The translations under genes were made by a program, and so were the position numbers. The notes below the pieces were generated by a model. It saw nothing but the letters and a program-made list of their open reading frames with translations, had not been told where the DNA came from and searched no databases. From Rhizobium sp. R711 (GTDB taxonomy: Bacteria > Pseudomonadota > Alphaproteobacteria > Rhizobiales > Rhizobiaceae), in NCBI RefSeq assembly GCF_002211365.1, contig NZ_LOKZ01000023.1:62001-126000 (forward strand): 64,000 nucleotides of DNA, given 5' to 3'. Positions 34,016-42,375 of this stretch are shown here, in pieces. The first letter of the stretch is position 1; each line of letters starts with the position of its first letter.

Positions 34016-35407
34016 ATGAGCCGAGAAATCAGGCTGAACGCCTTCGACATGAACTGCGTCGGACACCAGTCGCCCGGCCTCTGGCGCCACCCACGCGACA
34101 AATCCTGGACCTACAAGGATCTCGATTACTGGGTCCATCTTGCCAAGACCTTGGAACGCGGCAAGTTCGATGGGCTCTTCATCGCCGACGTGCTCGGTGT
34201 CTACGACGTGCTAAACGGAAACGTCGATGCGGCGCTGCGCCATTCGGCTCAGGTGCCTGTCAACGATCCACTGCAGCTCATCCCGACCATGGCCTACGAG
34301 ACCGAACACCTCGGCTTCGGCCTGACGGCATCGCTCTCCTTCGAGCACCCCTACACCTTTGCGCGCAGGATCTCGACGCTCGACCACCTGACGAAGGGCC
34401 GTGTGGGCTGGAACATTGTCACCTCCTACCTTAACAGCGGCGCGCTGAATGTCGGCCAGCCCGCACAGACGAACCACGACGATCGCTACGATCTTGCGCA
34501 GGAATATCTCGAGGTCTGCTACAAGCTTTGGGAAGGCAGCTGGGAGGAAGACGCCGTCGTAAGGGACCGTCAGAAAGGGGTCTTTACCGATCCGCGGAAA
34601 GTGCATCCCATCGGTCATTCGGGCAAGCATTTCACAGTGCCGGGGATCCATCTCAGCGAGCCCTCGCCCCAGCGTACACCAGTGCTCTATCAAGCGGGCG
34701 CCTCCAGTCGCGGCAAGGACTTCGCTGGTGCTCATGCGGAGTGCATTTTTGTTGCCGCGCCATCGAAAGCCGTGCTCAAGCGCTATGTCGCCAATGTCCG
34801 TGAGGCCGCCGAGCGGGCCGGCCGCAACCCTCGCGAAATCCTTGCCTTCAATCTGCAGACGGTCGTCCTTGGCGAGACCGACGCCGAAGCGCAGCGCAAA
34901 TTCAAGGAATACCGGCAGTATGCATCCTTCGAGGGCGCGCTGACGCTGATCTCCGGTTGGACGGGGATCGACTTCGGCCAGTTCGGGCCCGACGAAGTGC
35001 TGCGCCACCGCCATACCAATGCCGTGCAGTCTGCCGTCGAGACGTTCACAACGATCGATCCGAGCAAGGCATGGACCGTGCGGGAAATGGCTGACTGGGT
35101 CGGTGTCGGCGGCTTCGGGCCGGTCTTCGTCGGCTCACCGTCGACGGTCGGGGACCTGATGCAGGAATGGGTCGAGGAAACCGACGTCGACGGTTTCAAT
35201 CTTGCATACGCAATAACTCCGGAGAGTTTCGAGGACGCGGTCGAACTGCTGGTGCCGGAACTGCAAAAACGCGGCGTCTACAAGGCCGAGTATAGACAGG
35301 GAACCCTTCGCGAAAAGCTGAAAGGCGAAGGTCCCCGCCTGCAGGCGCCGCATCCAGCCGCCGCTTATCGCAACCTTGGAAACAGGTTGTCAAAGCTTGC
35401 CGTCTGA
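34016..35407 (+). CDS. LLM-class flavin-dependent monooxygenase (NtaA/SnaA/DszA family)
   Basis: A 463-residue luciferase-like enzyme. It opens IRLNAFDMNCVGHQSPGLWRH, then has GKFDGLFIADVLGVYD, AYETEHLGFGLTASLSFEHPY and RVGWNIVTSY, the order seen in nitrilotriacetate, pristinamycin IIA and dibenzothiophene-sulfone monooxygenases. VLYQAGASSRGKDFAG provides the flavin phosphate site. These enzymes use FMNH2 and oxygen to cleave C-N or C-S bonds. The ATG at 34016 has CAGGA upstream; it is the last gene of the 26732 operon, 35 nt after the final permease, so it probably acts on the imported compound. Confidence 0.9.
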   Translation: MSREIRLNAFDMNCVGHQSPGLWRHPRDKSWTYKDLDYWVHLAKTLERGKFDGLFIADVLGVYDVLNGNVDAALRHSAQVPVNDPLQLIPTMAYETEHLGFGLTASLSFEHPYTFARRISTLDHLTKGRVGWNIVTSYLNSGALNVGQPAQTNHDDRYDLAQEYLEVCYKLWEGSWEEDAVVRDRQKGVFTDPRKVHPIGHSGKHFTVPGIHLSEPSPQRTPVLYQAGASSRGKDFAGAHAECIFVAAPSKAVLKRYVANVREAAERAGRNPREILAFNLQTVVLGETDAEAQRKFKEYRQYASFEGALTLISGWTGIDFGQFGPDEVLRHRHTNAVQSAVETFTTIDPSKAWTVREMADWVGVGGFGPVFVGSPSTVGDLMQEWVEETDVDGFNLAYAITPESFEDAVELLVPELQKRGVYKAEYRQGTLREKLKGEGPRLQAPHPAAAYRNLGNRLSKLAV

Positions 35408-35455
35408 GCTTCAGGACGCCGCCGCGTTGACCTCGGTTTTTCCCAGGCCACCAGC

Positions 35456-36259
35456 TCAGCGCGCAACACGCCGGTTTGAATTGCGTGAATAGCCGAGCTT
35501 CTCGGATATTTCCGAGGCCGCGTCGAGAAGGCTCTCAAGGTAGCTCGCCCGATTACGCAAACCATCTTCGCGCGGCGCGACCAAGCAAAGCGTCGCGATG
35601 CATGCGCCGTCCGCCTGATGGATCGGCACGGCGAAGCAATGGGTAAAGTTCTCGACTTCGCTGTTGAAGGTGAAATAGCCGTCTTGCGCCGCATCGCGGA
35701 CCTGGCGGATGAAGTCGGCCGGATCGAGCCGCCTGCCGTTCGGCAGGACGAAGTCGTCGGCCGGAATGAGATCAAGGATCTGGCTGTCGGAAAGGTGCGA
35801 TACGAGCAGTCGCCCCGAGGCCGTCCAGGGTATCGAGACAAGTTCGCCGACATTCGAGGAAATGCGGAACGGACGGATGCCTTCCCGCATCATGGCCACC
35901 GTATACTTCCTACCCTCGAGGACGCACATCTGTGCCGTCTCCCGGGTTTCCTCTGCGAGGCGGATCAGCATGCGCTCGCATTCGCGCATCAGATCGAACT
36001 GCTCGGCATAGGCGGTGCCGAGGAAATAGAGCCGGCGACCGAGATAGACCCGGCCGTCGTCCTGATAGTAATCAAGCATGCCATGGCTGAGCAACAGGTT
36101 GACGAGCTCGTAGACCGAAGAGCGCGGCGCGCCGATTTCGGCAGCGATCTCGTTCGGCCGCATGGGCTGGCGCCTGATGCGCAGAAACTCGAGGATCTCG
36201 AAGGCACGATCCAGTCCTCGGGTGCGCCGCGATACTGTGTCGACACCAGCCTCAGCCAT
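35456..36259 (-). CDS. IclR-family transcriptional regulator
   Basis: A 267-residue regulator. The N-terminal winged helix contains GLDRAFEILEFLRIRRQPMR and EIAAEIGAPRSSVYELVNLL, and the C-terminal effector domain includes PWTASGRLLVSHLSD and CFAVPIHQADGACIATLCL. The ATG at 36259 has GGAGAG upstream; the longer frame upstream is not conserved-looking. It is the last gene of the leftward amino-acid transporter and RidA operon and converges with the LLM monooxygenase, so it may control either or both neighbouring units. Confidence 0.9.
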   Translation of the reverse strand: MAEAGVDTVSRRTRGLDRAFEILEFLRIRRQPMRPNEIAAEIGAPRSSVYELVNLLLSHGMLDYYQDDGRVYLGRRLYFLGTAYAEQFDLMRECERMLIRLAEETRETAQMCVLEGRKYTVAMMREGIRPFRISSNVGELVSIPWTASGRLLVSHLSDSQILDLIPADDFVLPNGRRLDPADFIRQVRDAAQDGYFTFNSEVENFTHCFAVPIHQADGACIATLCLVAPREDGLRNRASYLESLLDAASEISEKLGYSRNSNRRVAR

Positions 36260-36273
36260 ACTTCTCTCCGATA

Positions 36274-36663
36274 TTAGGCGCGGTCCGCGCGATAAGCCAC
36301 GCAGTCGACTTCGACCTTGCAGTCGACCATCATGCGTGATTGGACGCAAGCGCGCGCCGGAGGGTTTTGGCCGAAATAGTCGGCATACACGCCGTTAAAG
36401 CTCCAGAAATCCCGCGGATCATCGAGCCACACGCCCACGCGTACGACGTCCTCAAGGCTGTAGCCCGCCTCATTGAGAATGGCAATCAGGTTCTCGATCG
36501 CCTTGCGAGCCTGGGCAACGATTCCGCCACCGACGATCTCGCCTTTCTCCATGGGGACCTGTCCGGACACATATAGCCAGCCGCCTGCTTCAGTTGCCCG
36601 AGCGAAGGGAAGTGGTTGTCCGCCCGCGCCTGTTTCACCTGCCCCATAACGCTTGATCGTCAT
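36274..36663 (-). CDS. RidA family protein (reactive enamine/imine deaminase or homologue)
   Basis: A 129-residue YjgF/YER057c/UK114 protein. Family features include PLPFARATEAGGWLYVSGQVP, NLIAILNEAGYSLEDVVRV, and the near-terminal PARACVQS with the arginine that binds the substrate carboxylate in deaminating members. RidA hydrolyses enamines and imines from amino-acid metabolism to ketoacids and ammonia. The ATG at 36663 is preferred over a GTG at 36672. It lies between the amino-acid ABC ATPase and the IclR regulator, which suggests a nitrogen-containing substrate. Confidence 0.9.
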   Translation of the reverse strand: MTIKRYGAGETGAGGQPLPFARATEAGGWLYVSGQVPMEKGEIVGGGIVAQARKAIENLIAILNEAGYSLEDVVRVGVWLDDPRDFWSFNGVYADYFGQNPPARACVQSRMMVDCKVEVDCVAYRADRA

Positions 36664-36680
36664 TCTTTTCACTTTCTTTT

Positions 36681-37451
36681 CTAGTTGAAGCTGGAGGTCT
36701 TGAGGAATTCAGTCAGGCGCTCCGTCCTGGGCCTGACGAACATCTCCTTTGGGTCACCCTCCTCGCAGATGACCCCTTGGTTCATGAAGATGACGCGCGA
36801 CGACACTTCGTAGGCAAAACGCATCTCATGTGTAACCAGCAACATGGTCATGCCATCGGCCGCGAGACCCTTGATCACCTGCAGCACTTCCCCCACCAGT
36901 TCGGGATCAAGAGCCGAGGTCACTTCGTCAAACAGCATCAGGCGAGGTGACATTGCGATTGCACGAGCAATTGCCACACGCTGTTGCTGACCACCGGAAA
37001 GTTGGCCCGGGTAATGATTGGCTCGCGCCGATAGCCCGACGCGGTCGAGCCACCGCTCGGCGATCAGGCGCGCTTCGGCTTTCGGCATCTTCTTGACCTT
37101 GATGAGGCCAAGCATGACGTTTTGCGCTGCAGTCATGTGCGGGAACAGGTTGAACTGCTGGAAAGCCATCCCGGTGAGCGCGCGTTGGCGGGCGATCTCC
37201 TTCTCGGTCTTGCGCCGACGCGTCGATCCTTCGACGTGGTAGCCGATCTCTTCCCCATCGAGGCTGATCGTGCCGCCCTGGAATTCCTCCAGCATGTTCA
37301 CGCAACGCAGCATCGTGGTCTTGCCCGAGCCGGACGAGCCGATGATCGAAATGACCTCGCCTTCCTGCACGGAGCAGTCGACGCCTTTGAGAACCTCATG
37401 TTGGCCGTAAGTTTTGCGCAGGCCCTTGATTTCAAGCATTGTCTTGGCCAT
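36681..37451 (-). CDS. polar amino-acid ABC transporter ATP-binding protein
   Basis: A 256-residue ATPase. Walker A GSSGSGKTT, signature LSGGQQQR, Walker B LMLFDEVTSALDPE (Val where Pro is usual), H-loop VTHEM. The GYHVEGSTRRRKTEKEIAR insertion after the first sheet resembles HisP-type subunits. It lies 12 nt after the permease at 37464 and 17 nt before RidA in a leftward operon. Confidence 0.93.
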   Translation of the reverse strand: MAKTMLEIKGLRKTYGQHEVLKGVDCSVQEGEVISIIGSSGSGKTTMLRCVNMLEEFQGGTISLDGEEIGYHVEGSTRRRKTEKEIARQRALTGMAFQQFNLFPHMTAAQNVMLGLIKVKKMPKAEARLIAERWLDRVGLSARANHYPGQLSGGQQQRVAIARAIAMSPRLMLFDEVTSALDPELVGEVLQVIKGLAADGMTMLLVTHEMRFAYEVSSRVIFMNQGVICEEGDPKEMFVRPRTERLTEFLKTSSFN

Positions 37452-37463
37452 CGATCGGCCTCC

Positions 37464-38123
37464 TCAGGATGGAAGGGCAGTCTTGCGTTCGACGAATTTG
37501 CCCAAACGCTCGATACCGAAGTTGACGACGAAATAGAGGGCCCCTGCCAGGAAGTAGAACTGCAGGCTCATGAAGTTACGGGAGATGATCTCCTGCGTGC
37601 GCAGCAGCAGTTCCGCTACACCGATAACCGACAGGAGCGTCGAAGCCTTGACCATTTCCGCCGCCGTATTGACCCAGGCTGGCAGGCACTGGCGCAGGGC
37701 CTGGGGCCACAGGACGGAGGTGAAAGTCTGCGTGAACGTCAGACCGATTGCTTTTGCCGCTTCGGTCTGCCCCTTCGGGATGGCCTGCAGGGCACCGCGA
37801 ACGATCTCACCGACGTGCGACGAACAAAATATCGCCAGCGCCAGAACGCCCGCTGCGAACGGTCCCAATGCGATGCCCACGGCGCTCGAGACGTAGTAGC
37901 TGGCGAGGACGAGGACCAAAACCGGTGTGCCGCGGATCACGTCCGTATAGGCTCTCACGATCAGGCGTAGCGCACCGCTTCCATAAACCAGGGCCAGACC
38001 TACGAATACCCCGAGCACCGAGCCTGCGAGAATGGCCAGGAAGGAGATCGATACCGTCATCGCGACACCATTCAGGATGACATGGCGAGCGATCCAAAGT
38101 TGATCGAGAAAAGTTTGAGACAT
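37464..38123 (-). CDS. polar amino-acid ABC transporter permease
   Basis: A 219-residue permease of the HisM/GlnP group. IVRGALQAIPKGQTEAAKAIGL is the cytoplasmic loop for the ATPase, and LPAWVNTAAEMVKASTLLSV follows. The ATG at 38123 (MSQTFLDQLW) is preferred; the upstream in-frame extension overlaps the previous permease gene. It pairs with the permease at 38128. Confidence 0.92.
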   Translation of the reverse strand: MSQTFLDQLWIARHVILNGVAMTVSISFLAILAGSVLGVFVGLALVYGSGALRLIVRAYTDVIRGTPVLVLVLASYYVSSAVGIALGPFAAGVLALAIFCSSHVGEIVRGALQAIPKGQTEAAKAIGLTFTQTFTSVLWPQALRQCLPAWVNTAAEMVKASTLLSVIGVAELLLRTQEIISRNFMSLQFYFLAGALYFVVNFGIERLGKFVERKTALPS

Positions 38124-38127
38124 TGGT

Positions 38128-38790
38128 TTACCTCGGCAACGCCAGACGCCGCTCGACAAGGCGCATCAGGGCGGCAATGAGGAAACAGGTGACGACGTAG
38201 AGACCAGATGTGACCATCCACGTCTCGATGACACGGAAGCTCTCGACGTTGATCTTGCGCGCTGCGAACGTCAGTTCGGGCACGGCGATCGTTGCTGCAA
38301 GCGATGTGTCCTTGAAGAGAGAGATGATTGTCGAGGATAACGAAGGCAGAACGTTGCGGATCATCAGTGGCGCTATGATCGAGGTGCGTATCTGCATCGA
38401 CGTCAGGCCAATCGCCATTCCGGCTTCCGTCAATCCCTTTGGAATCGACAGAAGGCCAGCGCGGAAAACTTCCGCCAGATACGCTCCCGAGTAGAGCGAC
38501 AGAACCAGGACGAAGCTCTTTATCTTGTCGAGCCGGAAGCCCATCTGAGGCAGCGCAAAGAACGCAAACAGGACGAGCACGAGGATCGGCAGATTCCGGA
38601 TCACCGTGACATAGGAGCGCGCCGGCACGGCGGCGAGGCGGTTCTTCGAAAGCAACGCGAAAGCGACAAAAAGACCGAGGAAAGCCCCGATCAAGATCGA
38701 GATCACCGCCAATCCAAGGCTCAACATCAAGCCGCTAAGCAGGAAATCGAAGTTGCGCCAGACTGCAGCGAAATTCAGCGTATAACCCAT
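38128..38790 (-). CDS. polar amino-acid ABC transporter permease
   Basis: A 220-residue permease with VFRAGLLSIPKGLTEAGMAIGL as conserved loop and LPSLSSTIISLFKDTSLAA after it. The order of binding protein, two permeases, ATPase, RidA and IclR shows one leftward operon starting upstream of 39685. Confidence 0.92.
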   Translation of the reverse strand: MGYTLNFAAVWRNFDFLLSGLMLSLGLAVISILIGAFLGLFVAFALLSKNRLAAVPARSYVTVIRNLPILVLVLFAFFALPQMGFRLDKIKSFVLVLSLYSGAYLAEVFRAGLLSIPKGLTEAGMAIGLTSMQIRTSIIAPLMIRNVLPSLSSTIISLFKDTSLAATIAVPELTFAARKINVESFRVIETWMVTSGLYVVTCFLIAALMRLVERRLALPR

Positions 38791-38845
38791 TGCAGGCCGC
38801 CCCTCCAGAAGCGGGAGCGGGATGGGACCCGCTCCCTTGGGCCAG

Positions 38846-39685
38846 TTACTTGTATTCGACCGGGAAGCCGATTTGCGGAGGCGTCAGATCCTTGCCAAAC
38901 CAGGTTTTGAACGATTTGGCATAGGCATCGAATTCGACGCCGGTCATGGCTTCGTGAAGGGCGGTGTTGACGAAATTCAGCCAATCCTGGTCGCCGCGCT
39001 TGACACCGCAGGCATAGGTCTGCGGATTCCAGCCGAAGCCCGCATCCTTATACTTGCCGGGGTTCTGGGTCATGTACCACGCCAGCGAGGACTGGTCTGT
39101 GGCGACGGCATCGGCACGGCCGGATTCCAATGCCTGATAAATCAGGTCCACGGAGTCGTACTGGTCGACGGTCGCTTCCGGAAGCGCGGCATGAACCATC
39201 GCTTCCGCATAAACATTTTGCAGGACCGAAATTGTCACCGACGAGCCGGCAGCCTTAAGCGCGGCGTAGTCGGCATACTTGCCATCAGCCTTCAGCATCA
39301 GGCCGACACCTTCGCGGTAGTACGGAATCGTGAAGGCGATCTGCTGGGCGCGCTCACCCGTCACCGTCATGAACTGGCAAGTGATATCGACTTTGTCGGT
39401 GGTGATATTCGGAATGCGGGCGTCTGAGGACTGGTTGACGTACTCGATCTTCTCGGGGTCGCCAAAGAGAGCCTTTGCGATGATGTGACCCATATCGACG
39501 TCAAATCCCTGGAGCTTGTCATCGGCGCTCTTGAAGTGCCAGGGCGCATTGGTGCTGCCCGTCCCCATGACGAGGTGACCGCGAGCAAGCACCTCGTCGA
39601 GCTTGCTGCCGTCCGCGAGAACCGGGCTGGAAAGGATTGTGGCTGCGGCCAAAGCGATCAGGCCGACACGAAAAGAAGATGTCAT
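38846..39685 (-). CDS. amino-acid ABC transporter periplasmic binding protein
   Basis: A 279-residue family-3 binding protein. Signal peptide about 24 residues (MTSSFRVGLIALAAATILS..., cut near VLA). The mature part has LQGFDVDMGHIIAKALFG, DKVDITCQFMTVTGERAQQI and ESGRADAVATDQSSLAWY. First gene of the operon, about 40 nt downstream of an inverted repeat in its control region. Ligand unknown; the RidA neighbour points to an amino compound. Confidence 0.92.
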   Translation of the reverse strand: MTSSFRVGLIALAAATILSSPVLADGSKLDEVLARGHLVMGTGSTNAPWHFKSADDKLQGFDVDMGHIIAKALFGDPEKIEYVNQSSDARIPNITTDKVDITCQFMTVTGERAQQIAFTIPYYREGVGLMLKADGKYADYAALKAAGSSVTISVLQNVYAEAMVHAALPEATVDQYDSVDLIYQALESGRADAVATDQSSLAWYMTQNPGKYKDAGFGWNPQTYACGVKRGDQDWLNFVNTALHEAMTGVEFDAYAKSFKTWFGKDLTPPQIGFPVEYK

Positions 39686-39725
39686 GGTGTTCCCCTTGCG
39701 AACATTTTGCCTTTGTCCAATATTC

Positions 39726-39739
39726 CGGACACATGTCCG
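39726..39739. promoter_or_regulatory. inverted repeat upstream of the amino-acid transport operon
   Basis: CGGACA-CA-TGTCCG is a perfect 6+2+6 inverted repeat about 40 nt upstream of the binding-protein start at 39685. It could be the operator of the IclR-family regulator encoded at the end of the same operon; that link is inference. Confidence 0.5.
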
Positions 39740-40145
39740 TTTTATTGGATTTTAATAGGAAGCTGTATCGGCGCTGAATTGTCAAGCTGCGCCGCCAAAA
39801 AAAGCTGCAAACGACCAATGTGACTGCTTTTGGGCAGCGCAGCATTGTACTTTGTTTCGAGGTAGCCCCTGTCCTTCGACGAGCCTCCCCCAATGCCGCT
39901 TTTTGCAAGAGTGGCCGGCCGAGGTCTGCCCGCCAGACAACCATGATCATGGAAATCTCAAACTTGGACGATTGCACGCGCGCATACGCAGGGCCGTGGC
40001 CGCTGCGAATTCACCGCAATCACGGTTGGCCAACAACGGACGCCTATTCACCTAAAGTCGATCAATCTCGATCAGATTACCATGGCAATCTCGCCATCTT
40101 ACGTTTAAGTAAGCACGAGTTTTTGAAGTAAGGTGAAATCCCGAA
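39740..40145. other. intergenic, no further recognisable feature
   Basis: About 400 nt between the amino-acid transport operon and the NolR-like gene. Open frames here show no family motifs. It probably carries the divergent promoters. Confidence 0.5.
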
Positions 40146-40457
40146 ATGCGCAGCAATACAAACTTCCATGAAGAGGCAAGACTGCTTGCACTTCTGGCAA
40201 ACGAAAAAAGGCTCCTGATTGCCTGCCTCCTCCTGGACAATGAATTGAACGTAGGCGAACTCGCCAAACGAGTCGGTCTCTCGCAGTCGGCTCTGTCGCA
40301 GCATCTGGCGAGGCTGCGTGCGGGCAGCATCGTAAAAACGCGACGTGACGCCCAGACAATCTACTATTCGACAACCCACTACGGCGTCAGGAAGATCCTT
40401 TCGACCCTCAATGAAATCTATGCTCGCCCGAATTCGGGTGTCGGTAGTGCGAACTAA
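40146..40457 (+). CDS. ArsR-family regulator, NolR-like
   Basis: A 103-residue winged-helix protein. LLALLANEKRLLIACLL opens the domain, the recognition region is VGLSQSALSQHLARLR, and RRDAQTIYYSTTHYGVRKIL closes it. The LSQSALSQHL and TRRDAQTIYYS segments are strongly reminiscent of NolR, the rhizobial regulator of nodulation and global genes, but this protein is shorter and NolR itself is usually chromosomal. It has no metal-binding Cys motif. It lies 95 nt before a PAS-protein gene and could regulate that gene or the RND pump. Confidence 0.85.
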   Translation: MRSNTNFHEEARLLALLANEKRLLIACLLLDNELNVGELAKRVGLSQSALSQHLARLRAGSIVKTRRDAQTIYYSTTHYGVRKILSTLNEIYARPNSGVGSAN

Positions 40458-40552
40458 ACCTCTGGGAAGAGCCCGACTACTGAGAAGTGCCAACTTGCGG
40501 AAGAATACGGACTGCACCATCTTCTCCTCATAGCGGTCTTTGAGGAGCGGCC

Positions 40553-40957
40553 ATGATACCCGAAGGCGATCATCTGTTTACCACGCAGATCTCAGACGAG
40601 CCGATGCCGGATGCAGGATTGTTTACGTGGGACCTGCGCAGCAACCTCGTCTACGCCGATAGCGCGCTTGCGCAGTTGTTTGGGCTCGAACCCGACGAAA
40701 CAGAACACGGCCTGCCGCTACAGACCTATATGGAGCGCATTCACCCTCAGGATGCACCGGTTCTCGCCAAACAGATCAACGACGCCATCGTTGCGCAGCA
40801 TCCAACGGTGCAGAACTACCGCGTCCTGAACCAGGATGGGATCTATGTCGCCGTTTGCGCGTTTGGCCGGTGCTTTCGCGATCGAAAAGATGTCCCGGTT
40901 CATTATGCGGGCATCGTCGTGCCCGCCGAGACCTTGCCGGACAGAAAGCCGCACTAG
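40553..40957 (+). CDS. single PAS-domain protein
   Basis: A 134-residue soluble protein that is almost entirely one PAS domain. GLFTWDLRSNLVYADSALAQLFGLEP starts the fold, YMERIHPQDAPVLAKQI is the middle helix region, and a C-terminal strand reads FRDRKDVPVHYAGIVVP. No kinase, GGDEF or DNA-binding domain is attached, so it must act through a partner or be a remnant of a larger sensor. GAGGAG precedes the ATG. It sits between the NolR-like gene and the RND pump. Confidence 0.8.
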   Translation: MIPEGDHLFTTQISDEPMPDAGLFTWDLRSNLVYADSALAQLFGLEPDETEHGLPLQTYMERIHPQDAPVLAKQINDAIVAQHPTVQNYRVLNQDGIYVAVCAFGRCFRDRKDVPVHYAGIVVPAETLPDRKPH

Positions 40958-41202
40958 CGATCGCGACTTGTCGTCGCCAACCATCCCTGCGCTCTGACCT
41001 ATTCGCCTGCGATTGGACCAAACTGGACGAAAGCGTCCGAGGTTCGCAGCCAAGCGGAGACCCTGGCGTCATTGGCTGGGAGCAATGTCTCGCCAAGCAT
41101 TGCCTGTTGTCACGACTATTGGTAGCATTTGTGGCTACCGCTGATCTGCAGTTCGCGATGCCTTGAATTGATAGACATCCTCGTATTCGTGGAGACTGGT
41201 CG

Positions 41203-42375
41203 ATGAAAGTGCCCCGTCGAGTTTCACCGATCTATCTGAGCGCACTCCTCGCAACGCTTCTGTCACTGCCTCAAGGCGTTCTGGGGCAAACAGTCCCAAC
41301 TGTCGGCATCGCGAGCGTTCAGATCGAGGATGTCTCCCCAAAGCATGAATTCGTCGGACGTGTGGAAGCCTTGAATGCGGTTGACATCCGCTCACGGATC
41401 GAAGGCTTCCTCGACAGGCGGCTGTTTGAAGAGGGCCAGATTGTCAAAAAGGATCAGGAACTTTTCCTGGTCGACAAGCGATCACTCGAAATCTCGCTGC
41501 AAGACGCCAACGCTTCCCTTGCGAGCGCCCAGGCGACCTTGGCAGATGCGCGACGAAGGCTCGAACGAAATCAGTCGTTAAGCTCACAGACCGTATCGCG
41601 CGCCACACTGGAAGAGAGCCAAGCAGCGGTGGAAACGGCTCAGGCGAATGTCTTGTCGGCGCAGGCACATGTGGGGCAAGCAGAACTGAACCTCAGCTAC
41701 ACTCGTATAACCTCCCCGATCGCGGGCCGCATCGGGGCAGCCGGGTTGTCGGTTGGGAGTTTCATAAGCGGCAGTTCTTCGACCCTGGCACGCGTCGTCG
41801 AAATGGATCCGATCCGCGTCGTCTTTTCCGTCAGCGACCGGTCGATCCTTGAGCTTAGGACTGCCGCGGGCGGCGCAAGCAAAGATGATCTGGCAAAAAA
41901 ATACGAGCCTGGCTTGCGTCTCTCCAATGGCCAGCAATATCGCGAGACAGGCAAGATCGAGTTTTTCGGGAATGAAATCGACGAGACCACGGGAACGCTG
42001 GCAATCCGAGCATTGTTCAACAATCCAGAGAACCTGCTCATTCCAGGCCAGTTCGTGACAGTGATCATATCGGAGGCGGAAAGGAAGATGCGTCCGGTGG
42101 TCCCCTTGGGCGCCGTTCAGCAGGACCGGGAGGGCAAATTCGTCCTGCTTGTCGATCAGGAAAAGCGCGTCGCGCTGCGGCGGATAAAGGTCTCCCAGCA
42201 GGTCGACGAAAACTGGGTCGTAGATGACGGTCTCAAAGGCGGCGAGAACCTCATCGTGGAGGGACTGCAGAACATCTCCGAGGGAGTGATTGTCAACGCC
42301 ACGCAGGTGGCTGCGGTCGAAGGTAGCCCTACCTCACCCTCGTCCGATGCGCCTCAAGCTGGATTGCAGCAATGA
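41203..42375 (+). CDS. RND efflux periplasmic adaptor (membrane fusion protein)
   Basis: A 390-residue adaptor. The signal peptide spans about 29 residues (MKVPRRVSPIYLSALLATLL..., cut near VLG); no lipobox Cys, so it is anchored differently from AcrA. HEFVGRVEALNAVDIRSRIEG begins the lipoyl half. A coiled-coil hairpin covers about residues 98-160, and LSYTRITSPIAGRIG closes the lipoyl domain. The C-terminal domain has LLIPGQFVTVII. It overlaps the transporter start by 4 nt, so the two are coupled. No outer-membrane channel gene is nearby. Confidence 0.93.
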   Translation: MKVPRRVSPIYLSALLATLLSLPQGVLGQTVPTVGIASVQIEDVSPKHEFVGRVEALNAVDIRSRIEGFLDRRLFEEGQIVKKDQELFLVDKRSLEISLQDANASLASAQATLADARRRLERNQSLSSQTVSRATLEESQAAVETAQANVLSAQAHVGQAELNLSYTRITSPIAGRIGAAGLSVGSFISGSSSTLARVVEMDPIRVVFSVSDRSILELRTAAGGASKDDLAKKYEPGLRLSNGQQYRETGKIEFFGNEIDETTGTLAIRALFNNPENLLIPGQFVTVIISEAERKMRPVVPLGAVQQDREGKFVLLVDQEKRVALRRIKVSQQVDENWVVDDGLKGGENLIVEGLQNISEGVIVNATQVAAVEGSPTSPSSDAPQAGLQQ

